A stretch of 64,000 nt of DNA, taken from positions 91,557,445-91,621,444 of the forward strand of contig CM042157.1 in NCBI GenBank assembly GCA_023376005.1, read 5' to 3'. Positions within the stretch are counted from its first letter, which is position 1. Each line of letters opens with the position of its first letter. Shown piece after piece: positions 44,031-55,400 of the stretch. The position numbers were made by a program, and so were the translations under genes. Origin of the DNA: Doryteuthis pealeii. Taxonomy: Eukaryota > Mollusca > Cephalopoda > Myopsida > Loliginidae. Under the pieces are notes generated by a model, which saw only the letters and a list, made by a program, of their open reading frames with translations, searched no databases and was not told the DNA's origin.

Positions 44031-44115
44031 TCAAGAATGAATAAAACTAAATGTCTTTGACATAAAATAACCCAACAAGAGTTGACATGTCGTAAAACCC
44101 AACCAACCAACCAAC
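44030..44115 (+). mobile_element. S5 tail fragment
   Basis: CATCAAGAATGAATAAAACT, GTTGACATGTCGTAAAACCC plus (CCAA)n. Confidence 0.7.
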
Positions 44116-44159
44116 CTAAGAAACATTGGAATTGTTTACTGTTGAATACCCAGGCATTG

Positions 44160-44690
44160 TTATTTCATAGAATAATAATTAACATAACTTAACACCTGTA
44201 CCCCAGCTATGGTTAGCGGAATGAGAACCGGATAACCCTGTGGATTGAATAAAGGGTTGGGTTAAAATTTCTGTGATGGCTCCCAATTATGTCAAGAAGG
44301 TTCCCGAGTTTAACAATAAATACCTGAAGAAGGCCGAAACGTTGTACAGATTGTTGAGTATCTAGCCGCCATCCTTGGCCAGATGTTAAAGGGACTTAGT
44401 AAATAAGTAAGTAAGTCAATAAGTATCCGGTGTTATAGTATCCTTTGGTAAGTCCGACGTCCAAGATGATCCAAATAGCAGTGAGCTAAGATTAGAATCG
44501 GGCAGTATAAATACACCAACAGCAGCAGCAGCACTGCCAGTAATTGGATAATAGGTTGCCTTCCCTGGTCACGTGGTAGTCAACGAATCTATATTTAGAA
44601 GTAGGTATCTACCACACGCCTTATATTACAAAAATTCCAACACAGATAACAGTAAAGATGAGGACATTGTCATTGGCAATTCAGTCTCGA
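44160..44690. other. Unassigned DNA
   Basis: CTGAAGAAGGCCGAAACG at 44326 resembles a minimal hammerhead core but lacks a helix II loop. The reverse strand has TGTATTTATACTGCCC near 44510, a possible TATA box. Confidence 0.35.
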
Positions 44691-44694
44691 AAGA

Positions 44695-44900
44695 CTATGA
44701 TAAAAGTTTTTGTGTGCCCCTGAAGTTGCAGCGCCTCCTGTGACTATGAAGTCCTATGTTTGAGAAACATTCTCGACCACAGATTTTGCATTTGTAGGTT
44801 GTCCCTGTAGATGATGTTCCGATGCTTTGTTGCCGTTGCTTTCTTATGGACCTCTTAGCTTCATGATGTTGTATCAGGGTGACTTCTGACATGTACAGTC
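44695..44900 (-). pseudogene. LINE 3' end with C2HC-like finger
   Basis: Reverse frame reads SIGTSSTGTTYKCKICGREC, FSNIGLHSHRRRC and ends at GTQKLLS. CKICG...H-x3-C is a C-terminal finger of a LINE ORF, as at 37.0 kb but a different element. The flanking CCAACACAGATAACAGTAAA occurs twice (44639, 44916). Confidence 0.72.
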
Positions 44901-45120
44901 CTCTGACATGTAAATTCCAACACAGATAACAGTAAAGATGAGGACAATAGTCCGAATAATCCAAATAATACCAAGCATTGTTGATTATCTTGTAATACAT
45001 TTTGTATAAAAATATTGATTTTCAACACTTTTACAATCAATACTTAAATAACAAAAGAGATTTATGTTTTTGGTTTATAATAACAAATTAATCTGTAAGA
45101 AAAATCAATATAGATTTTAA

Positions 45121-45360
45121 TTTTGGGTGTTAGCTTTGGTGTTAGAGCATTGGACTTGAGGTTATGAGAGCCACAGTCCAGTTAGATTCTAGAGGTCAAT
45201 GTCACATTTGAAACCATTCTAAGTGAATCTTATTGGTCAGTATCAAATGCTTATAGAAGAGGCATGTACCTTAAAACTTGTGCCAACAGAGCTTACAGAA
45301 GAGGCATGTACCTTAAAACTTGTGCCAACACAGAGCAAACAAACAAACAAAAGTACAGGA
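45121..45360 (+). repeat. Possible SINE and 47-base duplication
   Basis: GGTGTTAGAGCATTGGACTT resembles a tRNA A-box region. AGAAGAGGCATGTACCTTAA-AACTTGTGCCAACA occurs twice (45255, 45297). Confidence 0.4.
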
Positions 45361-45917
45361 AATATATTGTTAGTTACACTCAGACATGATTAAGCTAATC
45401 AGTATTGATTATAAAGGATTTATCTTTACTGTTGCTCCTGCTGCTTTTACCAATAAATGAATAAGATTCTATTTATCTCTAATAATAAATACCAATGTCA
45501 GTGTGTCAAATTTTTTTTCCAACTTTACTCCTAAAGGCCATAGTCCAATATATCATACCATTTTATAATCGGGCCGATTCTGTGAGCAAATTAAAAACCT
45601 ACCAGGTCAAATCTTGACCTGCAATCCTGAAATTTTTGATTTAATAAATCAATCATCATCAATTTAATAAATTGTTTATTTTGTATGATAACAATTTTTA
45701 TAACTTGGAAATAAAATTGGGAATAATCAAAATTAATTTCAAAATCCAGCAAAAGTCACCCATGAAAAAGAAATAATTGTTTGTACAGAAAGTAAGGACC
45801 TATGTACATTAAAATGACTTTAGATTGTCTCTTAAGTCATGTTTTTTGCATTCTGAAAGATGCGAGTTATATTCAGGCTGGCAAGACACAACCTGATTCT
45901 CTTACCCTGCTGTACGG
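45361..45917. other. Nothing recognised
   Basis: AT-rich, no paired repeats or frames worth reporting. Confidence 0.4.
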
Positions 45918-45980
45918 GTACTGCAGTGTTATTCTTGCTACAAGCCGTTTGCAGGAAATAGCTTAATTGCTGCTTTTAAG

Positions 45981-46247
45981 CTGCTGCCCCATATCACCCA
46001 AACCATCCGAGTAAGATGAACAAGACATGCAGGACACTGCTGGAGAAGCAAGGACAAACTCATAAGTGACGTCCTCCTTTGGAAGCCAGCACATGGGTAT
46101 GCCAGTGTGGGCCGACTAGCAAAGGTGTATATTGACCAGCTCTGTGTGGATACAGGATGCTGTATAGAGGACCTTCTGAGAATGATGAGTAATAGGGACG
46201 GATGGAAAGAGATTGTCATGGATATCCGTGCTAACAGCATGACATGA
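45981..46247 (+). pseudogene. LINE reverse-transcriptase C-terminal region
   Basis: Frame LLPHITQTIRVR, stop (46017), TRHAGHCWRSKDKLISDVLL, WKPAHGYASVGRLAKVYIDQ, LCVDTGCCIEDLLRMMS, NRDGWKEIVMDIRANSMT, stop. HAGHCWRSKDEL-I-SDVLLW and the IDQLC..TG block are the C-terminal end of a common metazoan non-LTR ORF. One internal stop. Confidence 0.82.
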
Positions 46248-46287
46248 TGATGATGATAAATGATATCAAATTTTGGATTCATCTAAT

Positions 46288-46515
46288 CTAGCAGGACCTG
46301 TGGGTATACCACAGTATAATAATTATCACAGCATTTGATAGGTTTACTTAAGAGCTATTGCAATACTTCAATATGTAAAAAGTATGATAATCTTGAGTTA
46401 GCTCTCTCTCTCTCTCACTTTTTTTCTTTTTTCTTTAGTACATTTCATCTTTTCATTATGTTTGATTGAAACAGATTGGCATTATCGCTTTTGTGCGCTC
46501 ACCCTCTCTCTACGG
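46288..46515 (-). mobile_element. Helitron HelB 3' part
   Basis: CTAG at 46288, then CAGGACCTGTGGGTATACCACAG (hairpin end on the minus strand). The 5' half is missing. Confidence 0.72.
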
Positions 46516-46600
46516 TTACAGCAGTGTTATTCGTGCTACAAAACCTTTGCAGGAGCTAGCTTAATTGCTGCCCAATAGGGTGGCTTTTAAGCTAGTTTAT
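46510..46600 (+). repeat. Duplicate of 45918-45990
   Basis: CAGCAGTGTTATTCGTGCTA, TTTGCAGGAGCTAGCTTAAT-TGCTGC; parts of LINE sequence repeated after HelB insertion. Confidence 0.6.
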
Positions 46601-47111
46601 AAATCATATTGCATCTTGGATTCATCTAAATGCTATAATTTTCCCCTATTAAATTAAGTCCACATTGGCAACAAATTCTGTGGTTGTTTTTTTCTAAAGA
46701 GCTTGTTTGTAAAGCTTAGAAATCACTAAGTTTTGTTTGTATATGGCCGTCCTAAATCACTCGTTTTTCTGAACTGTGGTTTCAAAGAATTATTTGTTCG
46801 GCTGGTAACACGCTGAGAACTTTAGCTTATTCATAATGTTTTCATTAGAAAAATATGTGACCTGTGGAGATTTTTTTTCATGTAAGTAAAAGTGTCTTTT
46901 TTGTTTATTGAAATTAGGGGGGGGGGTTACATATACAGGGTAGTTGATTTGAATACAATGGAAAATGGAGCAAATTGTCCCAATTAACCTCTTGCCTGCC
47001 AATTTGCTTTTATGTGTTGGTAAATAAATCTTTAGAAAGGGTATGACCTTTAAACTGCATCTGGTGGTGTGTTTTGGAGCTCTAGGGTAGGTGGAGTCAG
47101 CTGTTTATTAA

Positions 47112-47348
47112 CTCTTAACATCCTATACCACCTCATTCCACCCGGCCAAAAGTCACATTCATTTTCCTAATCTACCCCAAATGATAGCCTTTGTTTAAAT
47201 GTAATATTAAACATATTTAGAAATCTTTAATTTAAGGGGAAAAAAAAACAGGTAACTTTTAATGAAACAGCCATTTTTACCCATTTTTGATAAATGGTTA
47301 TAGGAATTGGGCTCTGGACTTAGAAAAATCTCAACAGGATGTTAAGAG
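47112..47348. mobile_element. TTAA-target MITE M2 copy 2
   Basis: CTCTTAACATCCT...AGGATGTTAAGAG with TTAA on both sides (47108-47111, 47349-47352). Confidence 0.87.
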
Positions 47349-47384
47349 TTAAACAAATATTTGGCAAGGGTATAAGATTAAAGG

Positions 47385-47533
47385 AAAGAAAGAAAAAGAA
47401 AAAAGAGTGAGAGAGGGTAAAATCAAGATTATACTTTTTACATATTGAAGTATTTGCAATAGCTCTTAAGTAAATATCAAACATTGTAATAATTAAATTA
47501 TCATACTGTGGTATATCCACAGGTCCTGCAAGT
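47385..47533 (+). mobile_element. HelB 3' part
   Basis: AGGGTAAAATCAAGATTATA to CTGTGGTATATCCACAGGTC-CTGCAAG; terminal CTAG mutated. Confidence 0.68.
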
Positions 47534-47586
47534 TATTATCATTCATTCCTTGTGAGTTTTTCATACCAGCGTAGGCTTATGGTCTT

Positions 47587-47975
47587 TCACTGTAGTCTGT
47601 GTGACAACAAGTCTCTCCAGACCTCCAGGACTTGTCTGAGTATTCTAGCAGATTTTAACAATGCTGTTGTTTGGTTGGTCTCAATTCTTCCTCCGACTTG
47701 CAGTTTCTCTAGTCTCTTTTCTAAATTTTTGGGGACCATTCCAAGTGCACTAACTACAATTGGTATCACTTTCACCCTCATATTCCACAGTTTTTTTCAA
47801 TTCTCTAGCAAAGTCCAGGTATCGTCTATTGTTTCGTTTTCTTTCATCTTCACCCTGTGATCTGCTGGAACTGCAAAATCTACCAGTTGACAAGTTCTCT
47901 TTTTCATGTTAATCAATACTAGGTCTGGTCTTCTGGCTGGGATAAGGCGACCTGTCTTTATCTCAAAGTCCCAGA
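47587..47975 (-). pseudogene. LINE ORF C-terminus, endonuclease-like
   Basis: Reverse strand first reads WDFEIKTGRLIPARRPDLVL, INMKKRTCQLVDFAVPADHR with an in-frame stop near 47795, then LWNMRVKVIPIVVSALGMVP, KNLEKRLEKLQVGGRIETNQ and RILRQVLEVWRDLLSHRLQ before a stop. RPD...VDFAVP suggests a PD-D-x-K-type restriction-like endonuclease such as ends R2-type LINEs; that assignment is inference. Related to the 19.7-20.5 kb minisatellite. Confidence 0.65.
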
Positions 47976-48524
47976 GATATTATTATCATCATTATTTTCA
48001 TAAATCCTTTTGGGTTTTGGTATTTAATAATGTTAGCTGAAAACCCTCCCTATGGGGAGAATTTTAAGCTGTTAACACTAAAGTCTTTTTGAAGAACTTA
48101 TAAATGAATAAAAATCCTTGAATGATTAATGTTCCTAACTCCCTGTTGGGTGTTACTTGTATGAAAAATGTAAACATTAAAATAAAATAAAAAAAGTTTT
48201 GATCAACTGGGGAAAAAAAGGTCTTAATTTTGGTTTCTGGCTCAGAAATTTTCAGCTAGATGTCTATTTTATACTGTTAAATAAAAAGAGAAAGATTTGG
48301 TTTAGCTAACCTGATGGACACAAAGTAAGGGACTAGTTTAGCATTATACATATAGTTTTAATAAAATCTTTTGTTAAGAAATTAAAAAGTTTGGGATATT
48401 GAAAAATATGCTCCACTAATAACCACAGAAAATTTGATAACAACATCACCATCTTTATTGTTATCATCATCCACTAGATGATGTTATTATCATTAATGTT
48501 ATTAATAATAACGTCATACACTAG

Positions 48525-48960
48525 ACGACATCATCAATCATCATCATACACTAGACAACATTAATTATCATCATCATCATACACTAGACAACATTATCAT
48601 CATCATCATCAACATAGACAACATCATCATCATCATACACTAGACAACATCATCATCATCATCATCATCATACACTAGACAACATCATCCATCATCATCA
48701 CTAGACAACATCATCATCATCATCATTTATCATCATCATCATCATACAGACAACATTATTATCATCATCATCATCAGACAACATTATTATCATCATCATC
48801 ATACACTAGACATTATTATCATCATCACCATCATACACTAGACAACATTATTATCATCATCATACACTAGACATTATCATCATCATCATACACTAGACAT
48901 TATTATCATCATCATCATCATACACTAGACATTATCATCATCATCATCATCCACTAGATG
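48525..48960. repeat. Compound (CAT)n / ACACTAGACAACAT repeat
   Basis: About fourteen blocks of ATCATCATCATACACTAGAC-AACATTAT with variable (CAT) length. Confidence 0.92.
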
Positions 48961-49495
48961 GACTTATTATCCTTAATATTATATATATGGTAATATAGAA
49001 CTACTGTAAACCTGAATTCTCATTGATGTTTGAAGAATTTATCAAATCTATCCTACTAACCTGAGATTTTGTCAGTCTATTTTAAACAGCTGACATTGAA
49101 CTTGGATTAGGTGCTTTAGATTTTATAAAAAAAAAGTAAATGACAGATATTTATGGGGGTTTGTAATCTTGCCAGAGACACTTAGGAGTCTTATACTTCT
49201 ACCATAAAAGGCCGTTCACAGCTGATACATGTCAGGAAGTGCCTGACAGTGGCTGACTAAGCTGTGGGTGAGTCAGCTATGACCAGCCAAAAGTCTGGCT
49301 GGTCCACGTTAGGTGTCCCAAATAAATGAGATTACCGATATATATTTGCTTCGATTTGTTTTTTTTTTGTTCATATCAGGTGATGTTCCAATTAGGATGT
49401 GACCCCAATCAACTGGAATAGTTGCATTTACATGAACACACATTTAGTGATTTAATTTACATTTAATTTCTAAAGCATTTTTATGTAAAGATCAT

Positions 49496-50195
49496 TTCCA
49501 GCATTTTTATAGTAAAAATCATTTCCAGTGCATTTTTATAGTAAAAATCATTTCCAGTGCATTTTTATAGTAGTAAAAATCATTTCCAGTGCATTTTTAT
49601 AGTAAAAATCATTTCCAGTGCATTTTTATAGTAAAAATCATTTCCAGTGCATTTTTATAGTAAAGTGCATTTTATAGTAAAAAATCATTTCCAGTGCATT
49701 TTTATAGTAAAAAATCATGTTTTGCATTTTAGTAAAAATCATTCCAGTGCATTTTTAGAGTAAAAATCATTTCCAGTGCATTTTTAGAGTAAAAATCATT
49801 TCCAATGCATTTTTAGAGTAAAAATCATTTCCAGTGCATTTTAGAGTAAAAATCATTTCCAGTGCCAGAGTAAAAATCATTTCCAGTGATATAGTAAAAA
49901 TCATTTCCAGTGCATTTTTATAGTAAAAATCATTTCCAATGCATTTTTATAGTAAAAATCATTTGGTTCATTTCCAGTGCATCTTTATAGTAAAAATCAT
50001 TTCCAGTGCATTTTTATAGTAAAATCATTTCCAGTGCATCTTTATAGTAAAAATCATTTCCAATGCATCTTTATAGTAAAAATCATTTCCAGTGCATCTT
50101 TAGTAAAAATCATTTCCAGTGCATCTTTATAGTAAAAATCATTTCCAGTTCATTTTTAGAGTAAAAATCCTTTCCAGTGCATTTTTAGAGTAAAG
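49496..50195. repeat. Minisatellite, 29-base unit
   Basis: About 24 units of GCATTTTTATAGTAAAAATC-ATTTCCAGT. Variants (ATAG/AGAG, TTTTT/TCTTT) are clustered, consistent with local spread. Right end runs into M1 sequence (AAAGCCATCTAACCCCTACC). Confidence 0.95.
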
Positions 50196-50387
50196 CCATC
50201 TAACCCCTACCTTGTATCCCATACATTGTAATTCGTTTCCAAGAAAATATTGAAATGTATTTACAGTTACCTGGAAATAGTGGGGAAGAAAAGAAAAACA
50301 CTGGGACCATAGATATAATTTTTCAGCATTCTTTTAGATTTTTCTGCGTCAGTGATGCAAGATGCGTACCTATTAGCATCTCTGCCA
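50196..50387 (+). mobile_element. MITE M1, 3' half
   Basis: CTTGTATCCCATACATTG to ATTAGCATCTCTG; left half replaced by the minisatellite. Confidence 0.72.
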
Positions 50388-50544
50388 AGGTAGTAATATC
50401 TTATCTACAGAAAGTTTATTAAAGTAGGTTTCTAGTTCAAGAAAAAAAAATACATAAAAATCATTAAAGATTGAGAAATTAGTCTTTTGTTCTTTATTTT
50501 TTTCTCAAGAGAAAAATAATGACTAAATGAATTTAGTAGGTTGG

Positions 50545-50700
50545 TCACTGCACCTGGTATTGCTTAGTCAGCTAAATTGGTGGTGAAACACTTGACCTTA
50601 AGGTGCACTTTAATCTTAAACAGATCATGCAGTCTTTCTTTCTTTCTCTTATGGCATATTGTTAACTCTTTGCCTACCAAATTTCCCCTGGTTCTTGCTT
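50545..50700 (+). repeat. R8 fragment plus M4 end
   Basis: GGTCACTGCACCTGGTATTG of R8, then TTAACTCTTTGCCTACCAAA matching the M4 left end. Confidence 0.6.
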
Positions 50701-50815
50701 TTTTTGTGCAAAAGTTATTTGATTTATATTCTAAGATATTTAAAAATTAAGATATACATTTAAATTTACAAATGCTGACATTCTTAATTAGAATTTCAGT
50801 GCAATTTCTAAGTTA

Positions 50816-50846
<31 letters not shown>

Positions 50847-51253
50847 TTATCCACCAGACCCTAGCAATGCTTTTGTGCAAAAATTATGAAGATTTGATTT
50901 ATATTCAAAGATATTTAAAAATTAAGATATACATAGAAATAGCATTGAAATTCTAATTAACAAAGATATTGCATTTCCAGCATTTATAATTATGAAGATT
51001 GATTTATATTCAAAGATATTTAAAAATTAAGATATACATAGAAATAGCATTGAAATTCTAATTAAAAATGTCCAGCAGAGATTTGATTTATATTCGAAGA
51101 TATTTAAAAATTAAGATATACATAGAAATTGCATTGAAATTCTATTAAAAATGTCCAGCATTTATAAATTTTAAAAAGTAGTAAAAAAAAAAAAAAAAAA
51201 ACAATACATCAGTGTTCCCCTCTACTCTAGTGATGCTGGGTAGCAGCTTCTAG
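50700..51253 (+). mobile_element. HelC-related copy with internal duplications
   Basis: Three repeats of GATTTGATTTATATTC-AAGATATTTAAAAATTAAGA; 3' GATGCTGGGTAGCAGCTTCTAG then T. The hairpin has lost pairing. Confidence 0.62.
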
Positions 51254-51365
51254 TCTATCTATAAAGCGGCTTATTCCTTCGGGACACATTTAATTACTTT
51301 CTTTCTCTTAATGGTCCAATGAATAAAAATTAAAAGTTAAAGTATTAAATCAAAAGATTGTTTAA

Positions 51366-51591
51366 CTCTTTGCCTACAAAATTTCCACCCATGGCTGTAA
51401 TAAATTTTCTTGGTATTTTTTTACCTGTAAAATGGATATTTCAAATTTCACTATTTATTCTCGTCAAAACTCATTCTATTCAAATAAAGTCTTATTATTC
51501 TTGTGATCTATTCGAGAGCCGCTGCCAGCAGTTTATGGTAGGATAACAGTAATGATAGATATGCTGTGAGTGGTTTAAAGTAGGCAAAGAG
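51366..51591. mobile_element. TTAA-target MITE M4
   Basis: CTCTTTGCCTAC...GTAGGCAAAGAG inverted ends, TTAA at 51362-51365 and 51592-51595. Ends differ from M2 but share CTCTT. Confidence 0.87.
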
Positions 51592-51594
51592 TTA

Positions 51595-52232
51595 AATGAT
51601 CTCTTATTACTTACTGCTATGGTCTTCTATCTTCTCATCTCGGGCAGTGTCGAGTTGTCTGGGGTTTCTGTGCATGTAAGTCGATGGGGTGGCCTAATTT
51701 CAGGATCAGCCAGACAGTGAGGGAGTCTATCCCCCTTTCACTAGCAGTAGATTGTTTTTGCGTCTGAAGTGGAGCGCCACACCTACCATTAGCTCCTTAC
51801 TTTGCCATACATATCACTGTGCTACTCATACGCTGAATTGGCGAGGTATCAACCAGGAACCTTGCAATTCCTAGGCAGTGCTCTACTGATTGAGCTAAAC
51901 CGGTCCTATATTGTGCATGTACACTGGTTAAATAATCTCTTTTACTTACTGCTTATGGTTTTCTATCTTCTAACCTTCTCAACTGGTCATGTTGAGATCT
52001 CTTTGGGATTCTACTTCATTGTTTCAGATCATCTGGAGTCACTCAGGTCATGTCAGGGTCACTGCACCTGTTAGTCAACAAAACTGGTGGTGAAACATTT
52101 TTTCTACACTTGACCTCAATGTATGCTTTGACCTTAAATAGATCAAACAGTTTTTCTTTCTTTCTTGTTATTCTTATGGCATATTGTTAGATAGTCTCTA
52201 TTACTTACCGTAATAGTTTTCTATCTTCTCAT
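51595..52232 (+). repeat. R8 split by an S1 SINE
   Basis: R8 runs to 51680, is interrupted, and resumes at about 51908. TGTGCATGTA occurs on both sides of the insertion. Confidence 0.78.
51681..51905 (-). mobile_element. SINE S1 inserted in R8
   Basis: Reverse strand GTTTAGCTCAATCAGTAGAG, GGAATTGCAAGGTTCCTGGT, body to GGCTGATCCTG. The flanking decamer is an apparent target duplication. Confidence 0.87.
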
Positions 52233-52237
52233 CTCAG

Positions 52238-52707
52238 GCCCACCCTGTCAGCTGGTGCTGTAGAATGTACCAACTGCACCTCTGCAGAGATGTAAAATCC
52301 CTCCCCTCCCAATGGTACCACCAGTTGGCTGTGGGTGGCGACCTGTAATACTTAAGAACAGGATTCTGGTGGTTGAGCAGTCCCTGACATACAACATTCC
52401 ACTTTGGCCCTTACTTAGGCTAGACGGGTGGTCGGAGAGGCCACCTCCGATCAGTCAGCTGGTCATGTCAAGCCCTAGCACCTATATGATTGTCCCAACC
52501 CAATTACCCTTTTGGCAAGTCCCCCTTTTTAAAAAAAAATCATATGTGCTAGTAGGCAGTGGCTGAGGGTCTTAATGTCCTGGGTATGACATTAAAGCTC
52601 AGGGGAATGTGGAGTACCCCTTTTTATTGCCATTGTTCTCTGCTCCAGAGTGGTAGTACCTGTTAGGGTCCCATTTACAGGTTAAATAGGAAAGTTTTAA
52701 AAACGTG

Positions 52708-52744
<37 letters not shown>

Positions 52745-52858
52745 CAAAAAGATTGAGTTAAAAAAAAGTTTTGAATACCCCCCAAGAATGAATAAAACAA
52801 AACGTCTTCAGCATAAAATGACCCAACAAGGGTTGACATGCTGTAAAATCCAACCAAC
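52238..52858 (+). mobile_element. S5 copy 4
   Basis: CACCCTGTCAGCTGGTGCTG, ACTGCACCTCTGCAGA, tail GGGTTGACATGCTGTAAAAT. A42 run at 52710-52740 is internal. Confidence 0.82.
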
Positions 52859-52860
52859 CG

Positions 52861-52995
52861 TAAATGGAGGGAGAGTGCTTGGATGCAAGGATATTATTAG
52901 CACTATGTGAAATATAAATAACTACGTTGAAGATTTGAACTCAGTTCATTGTGTCCATTTCATATGATGATAACCATTACACCACAAGAGCCTTA
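52861..52995 (-). mobile_element. S2 variant head
   Basis: Reverse strand TGGTGTAATGGTTATCATCA, GAACTGAGTTCAAATC, GGATGCAAGC. Confidence 0.65.
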
Positions 52996-53075
52996 TGCTG
53001 GGTGGTGTAAAAGAAATAAATTAGCTTAGCTAGAGCAGATCTTTCCCCCCACCTAGTAAGTTTATTATCAGTGTA

Positions 53076-53385
53076 CCAAAAATAGGAATGCTAATGTAAC
53101 TGAGCTACTTTTGGCACCACTACCCTGGAAACTTCCTTCCCATTAAAAAATAAATTAGCCTGAAAGAGGCCTTTCCCCCGGCAGTACCTGCCTTCTTGTC
53201 TCAAAGTGTAAGGCCTGGGTTTATTGCCGGTGGACTAAAAAGAGGAATGCTAATGTAACTGAGCTACTTTTGGCACCACTACCCTGGAAACTTGTTTCTT
53301 TTGAGTCTTCACATTAAACTGCCCTTGTATCACATTCTGATACCGTGGAGGGTGGGGTTTGGATAAATACCTCTTGCCACCATGT
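53076..53385 (+). repeat. 57-base duplication around an S3 relic
   Basis: GGAATGCTAATGTAACTGAG-CTACTTTTGGCACCACTACC at 53083 and 53244. Between them CAGTACCTGCCTTCTTGTCT, GGCCTGGGTTTATTGCCGG is S3. Confidence 0.68.
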
Positions 53386-53460
53386 TGCTTGGATGTGCTG
53401 TAAAATATTAAATGGAAATGGAAATATTATATTGCAGTTTCTTATATATTTTCAATTTAG

Positions 53461-53760
53461 CAGACATGCCGATAGGTACACGTCCTGCGGCCCTGACACA
53501 CAAAAATCTAAATGGACACAGTAAAATCATATTCATGCATCCCAGTGTTTTTCTTTTTTCTTCCCTCACCATTTCAAGCTAACTGTAAATACATTTCAAT
53601 AGTTTCTTAGAAATGAATTCCTGTGTCCCTGACACACAAAAATCTAAATGGACACAGTAAAATCATGTTTGTGCATCCCAGTGTTTTTCTTTTTTCTTCC
53701 CTCACCATTTGAAGCTAACTGTAAATACATTTCAATAGTTTCTTAGAAATGGCAGTGGAA
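53461..53760 (-). mobile_element. Two partial M1 MITEs in tandem
   Basis: 53461 starts CAGACATGCCGATAGG; a second partial unit restarts near 53621 with CTGTGTCCCTGACACACA. Confidence 0.75.
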
Positions 53761-53931
53761 TTCATTTCTATGTTCTTTGCGTAAGCAGCGTTTCTCTAGA
53801 ACTCTATCACGCCAGTCCTCTTTCTTTAGTTTTAGAATTTTTCTTTTTAAGTTTGTTATTTCATTAGTATATTCTATTACAAGAGTGACCAAACTTGCTC
53901 ACTGCAAGAACCACACATGCTATAGCTAATA

Positions 53932-54216
53932 GAGATGCTGATCGGTACGCGTCCTGCGTCTCTGACACACAAAAATTTAAATGGACACAGTAAAATCATA
54001 TCCATGCATCCCAGTGTTTTTCTTTTTTCTTCCCTCACCATTTCAAGCTAACTGTAAATACATTTCAATAGTTTCTTAAAAATGAATTCCACTGGATAGG
54101 TTACAAGGTAGGAGTTAGACGGCTTTAGTTGGGACCCATAATTTTTCTCGGGGACTCCTTCAAATTAAATACATGCGTCCCAGGATGCACTAAATTAAAA
54201 AGCTATCAGCATTACT
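53932..54216 (-). mobile_element. MITE M1, complete
   Basis: AGAGATGCTGATCGG...GCTATCAGCATTACT(G). GCTAAT flanks both sides if the terminal base is assigned to the flank. Confidence 0.82.
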
Positions 54217-54221
54217 GCTAA

Positions 54222-54486
54222 TCTATATATTAATACTCGTGTTCCTTAAAAGTACGACCATTATCATCTTGCAACACTCTCTGGTTAAAAGAGAGACTAT
54301 CCAATTTGAAATGCAAAAAATGTAAATACATTTCAATAGTTTCTTAGAAATGAGTTCCACTGGATAGGTTACAAGGTAGGAGCTAGACGGCTTTAGTTGG
54401 GACCCATAATTTTTCTCGGGGACTCCTTCAAATTAAATACATGCGTCCCAGGATGCACTAAATTAAAAAGCTATCAGCATCACTGA
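54222..54486. mobile_element. HelB 5' fragment joined to another M1
   Basis: A|TCTATATATTAATACTCGTG, ACTCTCTGGTTAAAAGAGAG to about 54318, then the M1 3' half to CAGCATCACTG. Confidence 0.72.
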
Positions 54487-54499
54487 TTTAGTAATACCC

Positions 54500-54870
54500 A
54501 TAAAATATCAGCACATGGCACTCGTTTCCCTCCTGATAATTGCATTTTTCTTGCTTAATCTACATACTACGGACGTCGTTAGATCAAATGAAGGAAAAAG
54601 GCTTCGCACTAAAAAAGGCAAAAAGCAGACGATATCCTCCAGAAACTATTACAGATGTGGACGATGCGGACTAGTGCTCCTTGCAAATCCACCTGCACAA
54701 ACTGAATCACTGCTGCATAGCCTCTAGAGTAGGCAGCAAGAGTCATTGGCTTCTGTGTAAACTCAGATAAAATGGAGTTCATGTGTTTTCCAAACTAGAC
54801 GGCAAGCCTCTGTAATTAGTAGACCAGTTCGCATAACCAGGTAGTAATATCTCATCTACAAAATGTTATG
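54500..54870 (+). pseudogene. LINE reverse-transcriptase fragment
   Basis: Broken frames read RSNEGKRLRTKKGKKQTIS, then L.LLANPPAQTESLLHSLE, IGFCVNSDKMEFMCF. The line DVDDADxLVLLA spanning 54655-54680 is the reverse-transcriptase F/YADD region, frameshifted. Same family as 63.1-63.6 kb. Confidence 0.75.
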
Positions 54871-55182
54871 ATTCTGGTCGCCACTTTAGGCATTTAGTTC
54901 TCCTGGTAAATCCAATAGTAGAAAAGAGTGTAGTCTCAGTAGCAGAACCAGGATTCCATCCTTAAGCATCATGGGTCAGCTAACAGAAGTGCAGTCTGTA
55001 TTATAAAGCTACAGTTGACAGGGCTGGTTGTAATTGGGAGCCTTCATGAAACTTTGAACTGAATCCTTTATTTAAATGCAACGCTCTCATGTATAAGGAA
55101 TGGAGCACTCTGTGACGGCCTTTACACACAAAGCGATGTGTGTATGAAAACAGTTAAAATCCCCTTCGCATTCTGTAAGTGA
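54871..55182. repeat. LINE-flanking repeat as at 4.5 kb
   Basis: GGTCGCCACTTTAGGCATTT-AGTTCTCC and GTAGAAAAGAGTGTAGTCTC; otherwise nothing recognised. Confidence 0.45.
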
Positions 55183-55310
55183 TGACAGCCTAATGGTTAA
55201 GGTGTCGGACTGACACCCAACCGATCGGATTTCAATTCCGGCTGTAGGTAGCTTACAAATGTCTAGCCACACTGAAAAGACTTGATAAGATGAAACACGT
55301 GTCTGTGGAT
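55183..55310 (+). mobile_element. tRNA head plus hammerhead retroposon, copy 1
   Basis: Head: acceptor-like ACAGCC with GGCTGT, A box CTAATGGTTAAGGTGTCGG, T arm TCGG-ATTTCAATT-CCGG. It is followed by AGGTAGCTTACAAATGTC, a block shared with the 56.7 kb copy, then a hammerhead-like core. (CT)n and (TA)n follow the element. Confidence 0.78.
55267..55308 (+). ncRNA. Hammerhead-like core, one core change
   Basis: CCACA-CTGAAAA-GA-CTT-GAT-AAG-AT-GAAA-CACGTG-T-C-TGTGG. Helix I and III are perfect. G8 of CTGANGA is A, so activity is unlikely here. Confidence 0.62.
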
Positions 55311-55312
55311 GA

Positions 55313-55316
<4 letters not shown>

Positions 55317-55391
<75 letters not shown>

Positions 55392-55400
55392 ATATATAAG
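55317..55400. repeat. (CT)n, (ATCT)n and (TA)n
   Basis: Compound microsatellite immediately 3' of the tRNA-hammerhead element. Confidence 0.95.

Noticed and set aside
44326..44350. Hammerhead at CTGAAGAAGGCCGAAACG
   Set aside because: AGGCC has no loop and cannot form helix II; helix I does not pair.
48525..48960. Protein-coding poly-His/Ile tract
   Set aside because: CAT repeats with stop codons in each frame.
49496..50195. CRISPR array
   Set aside because: Units are directly tandem with no unique spacers, and the setting is eukaryotic.
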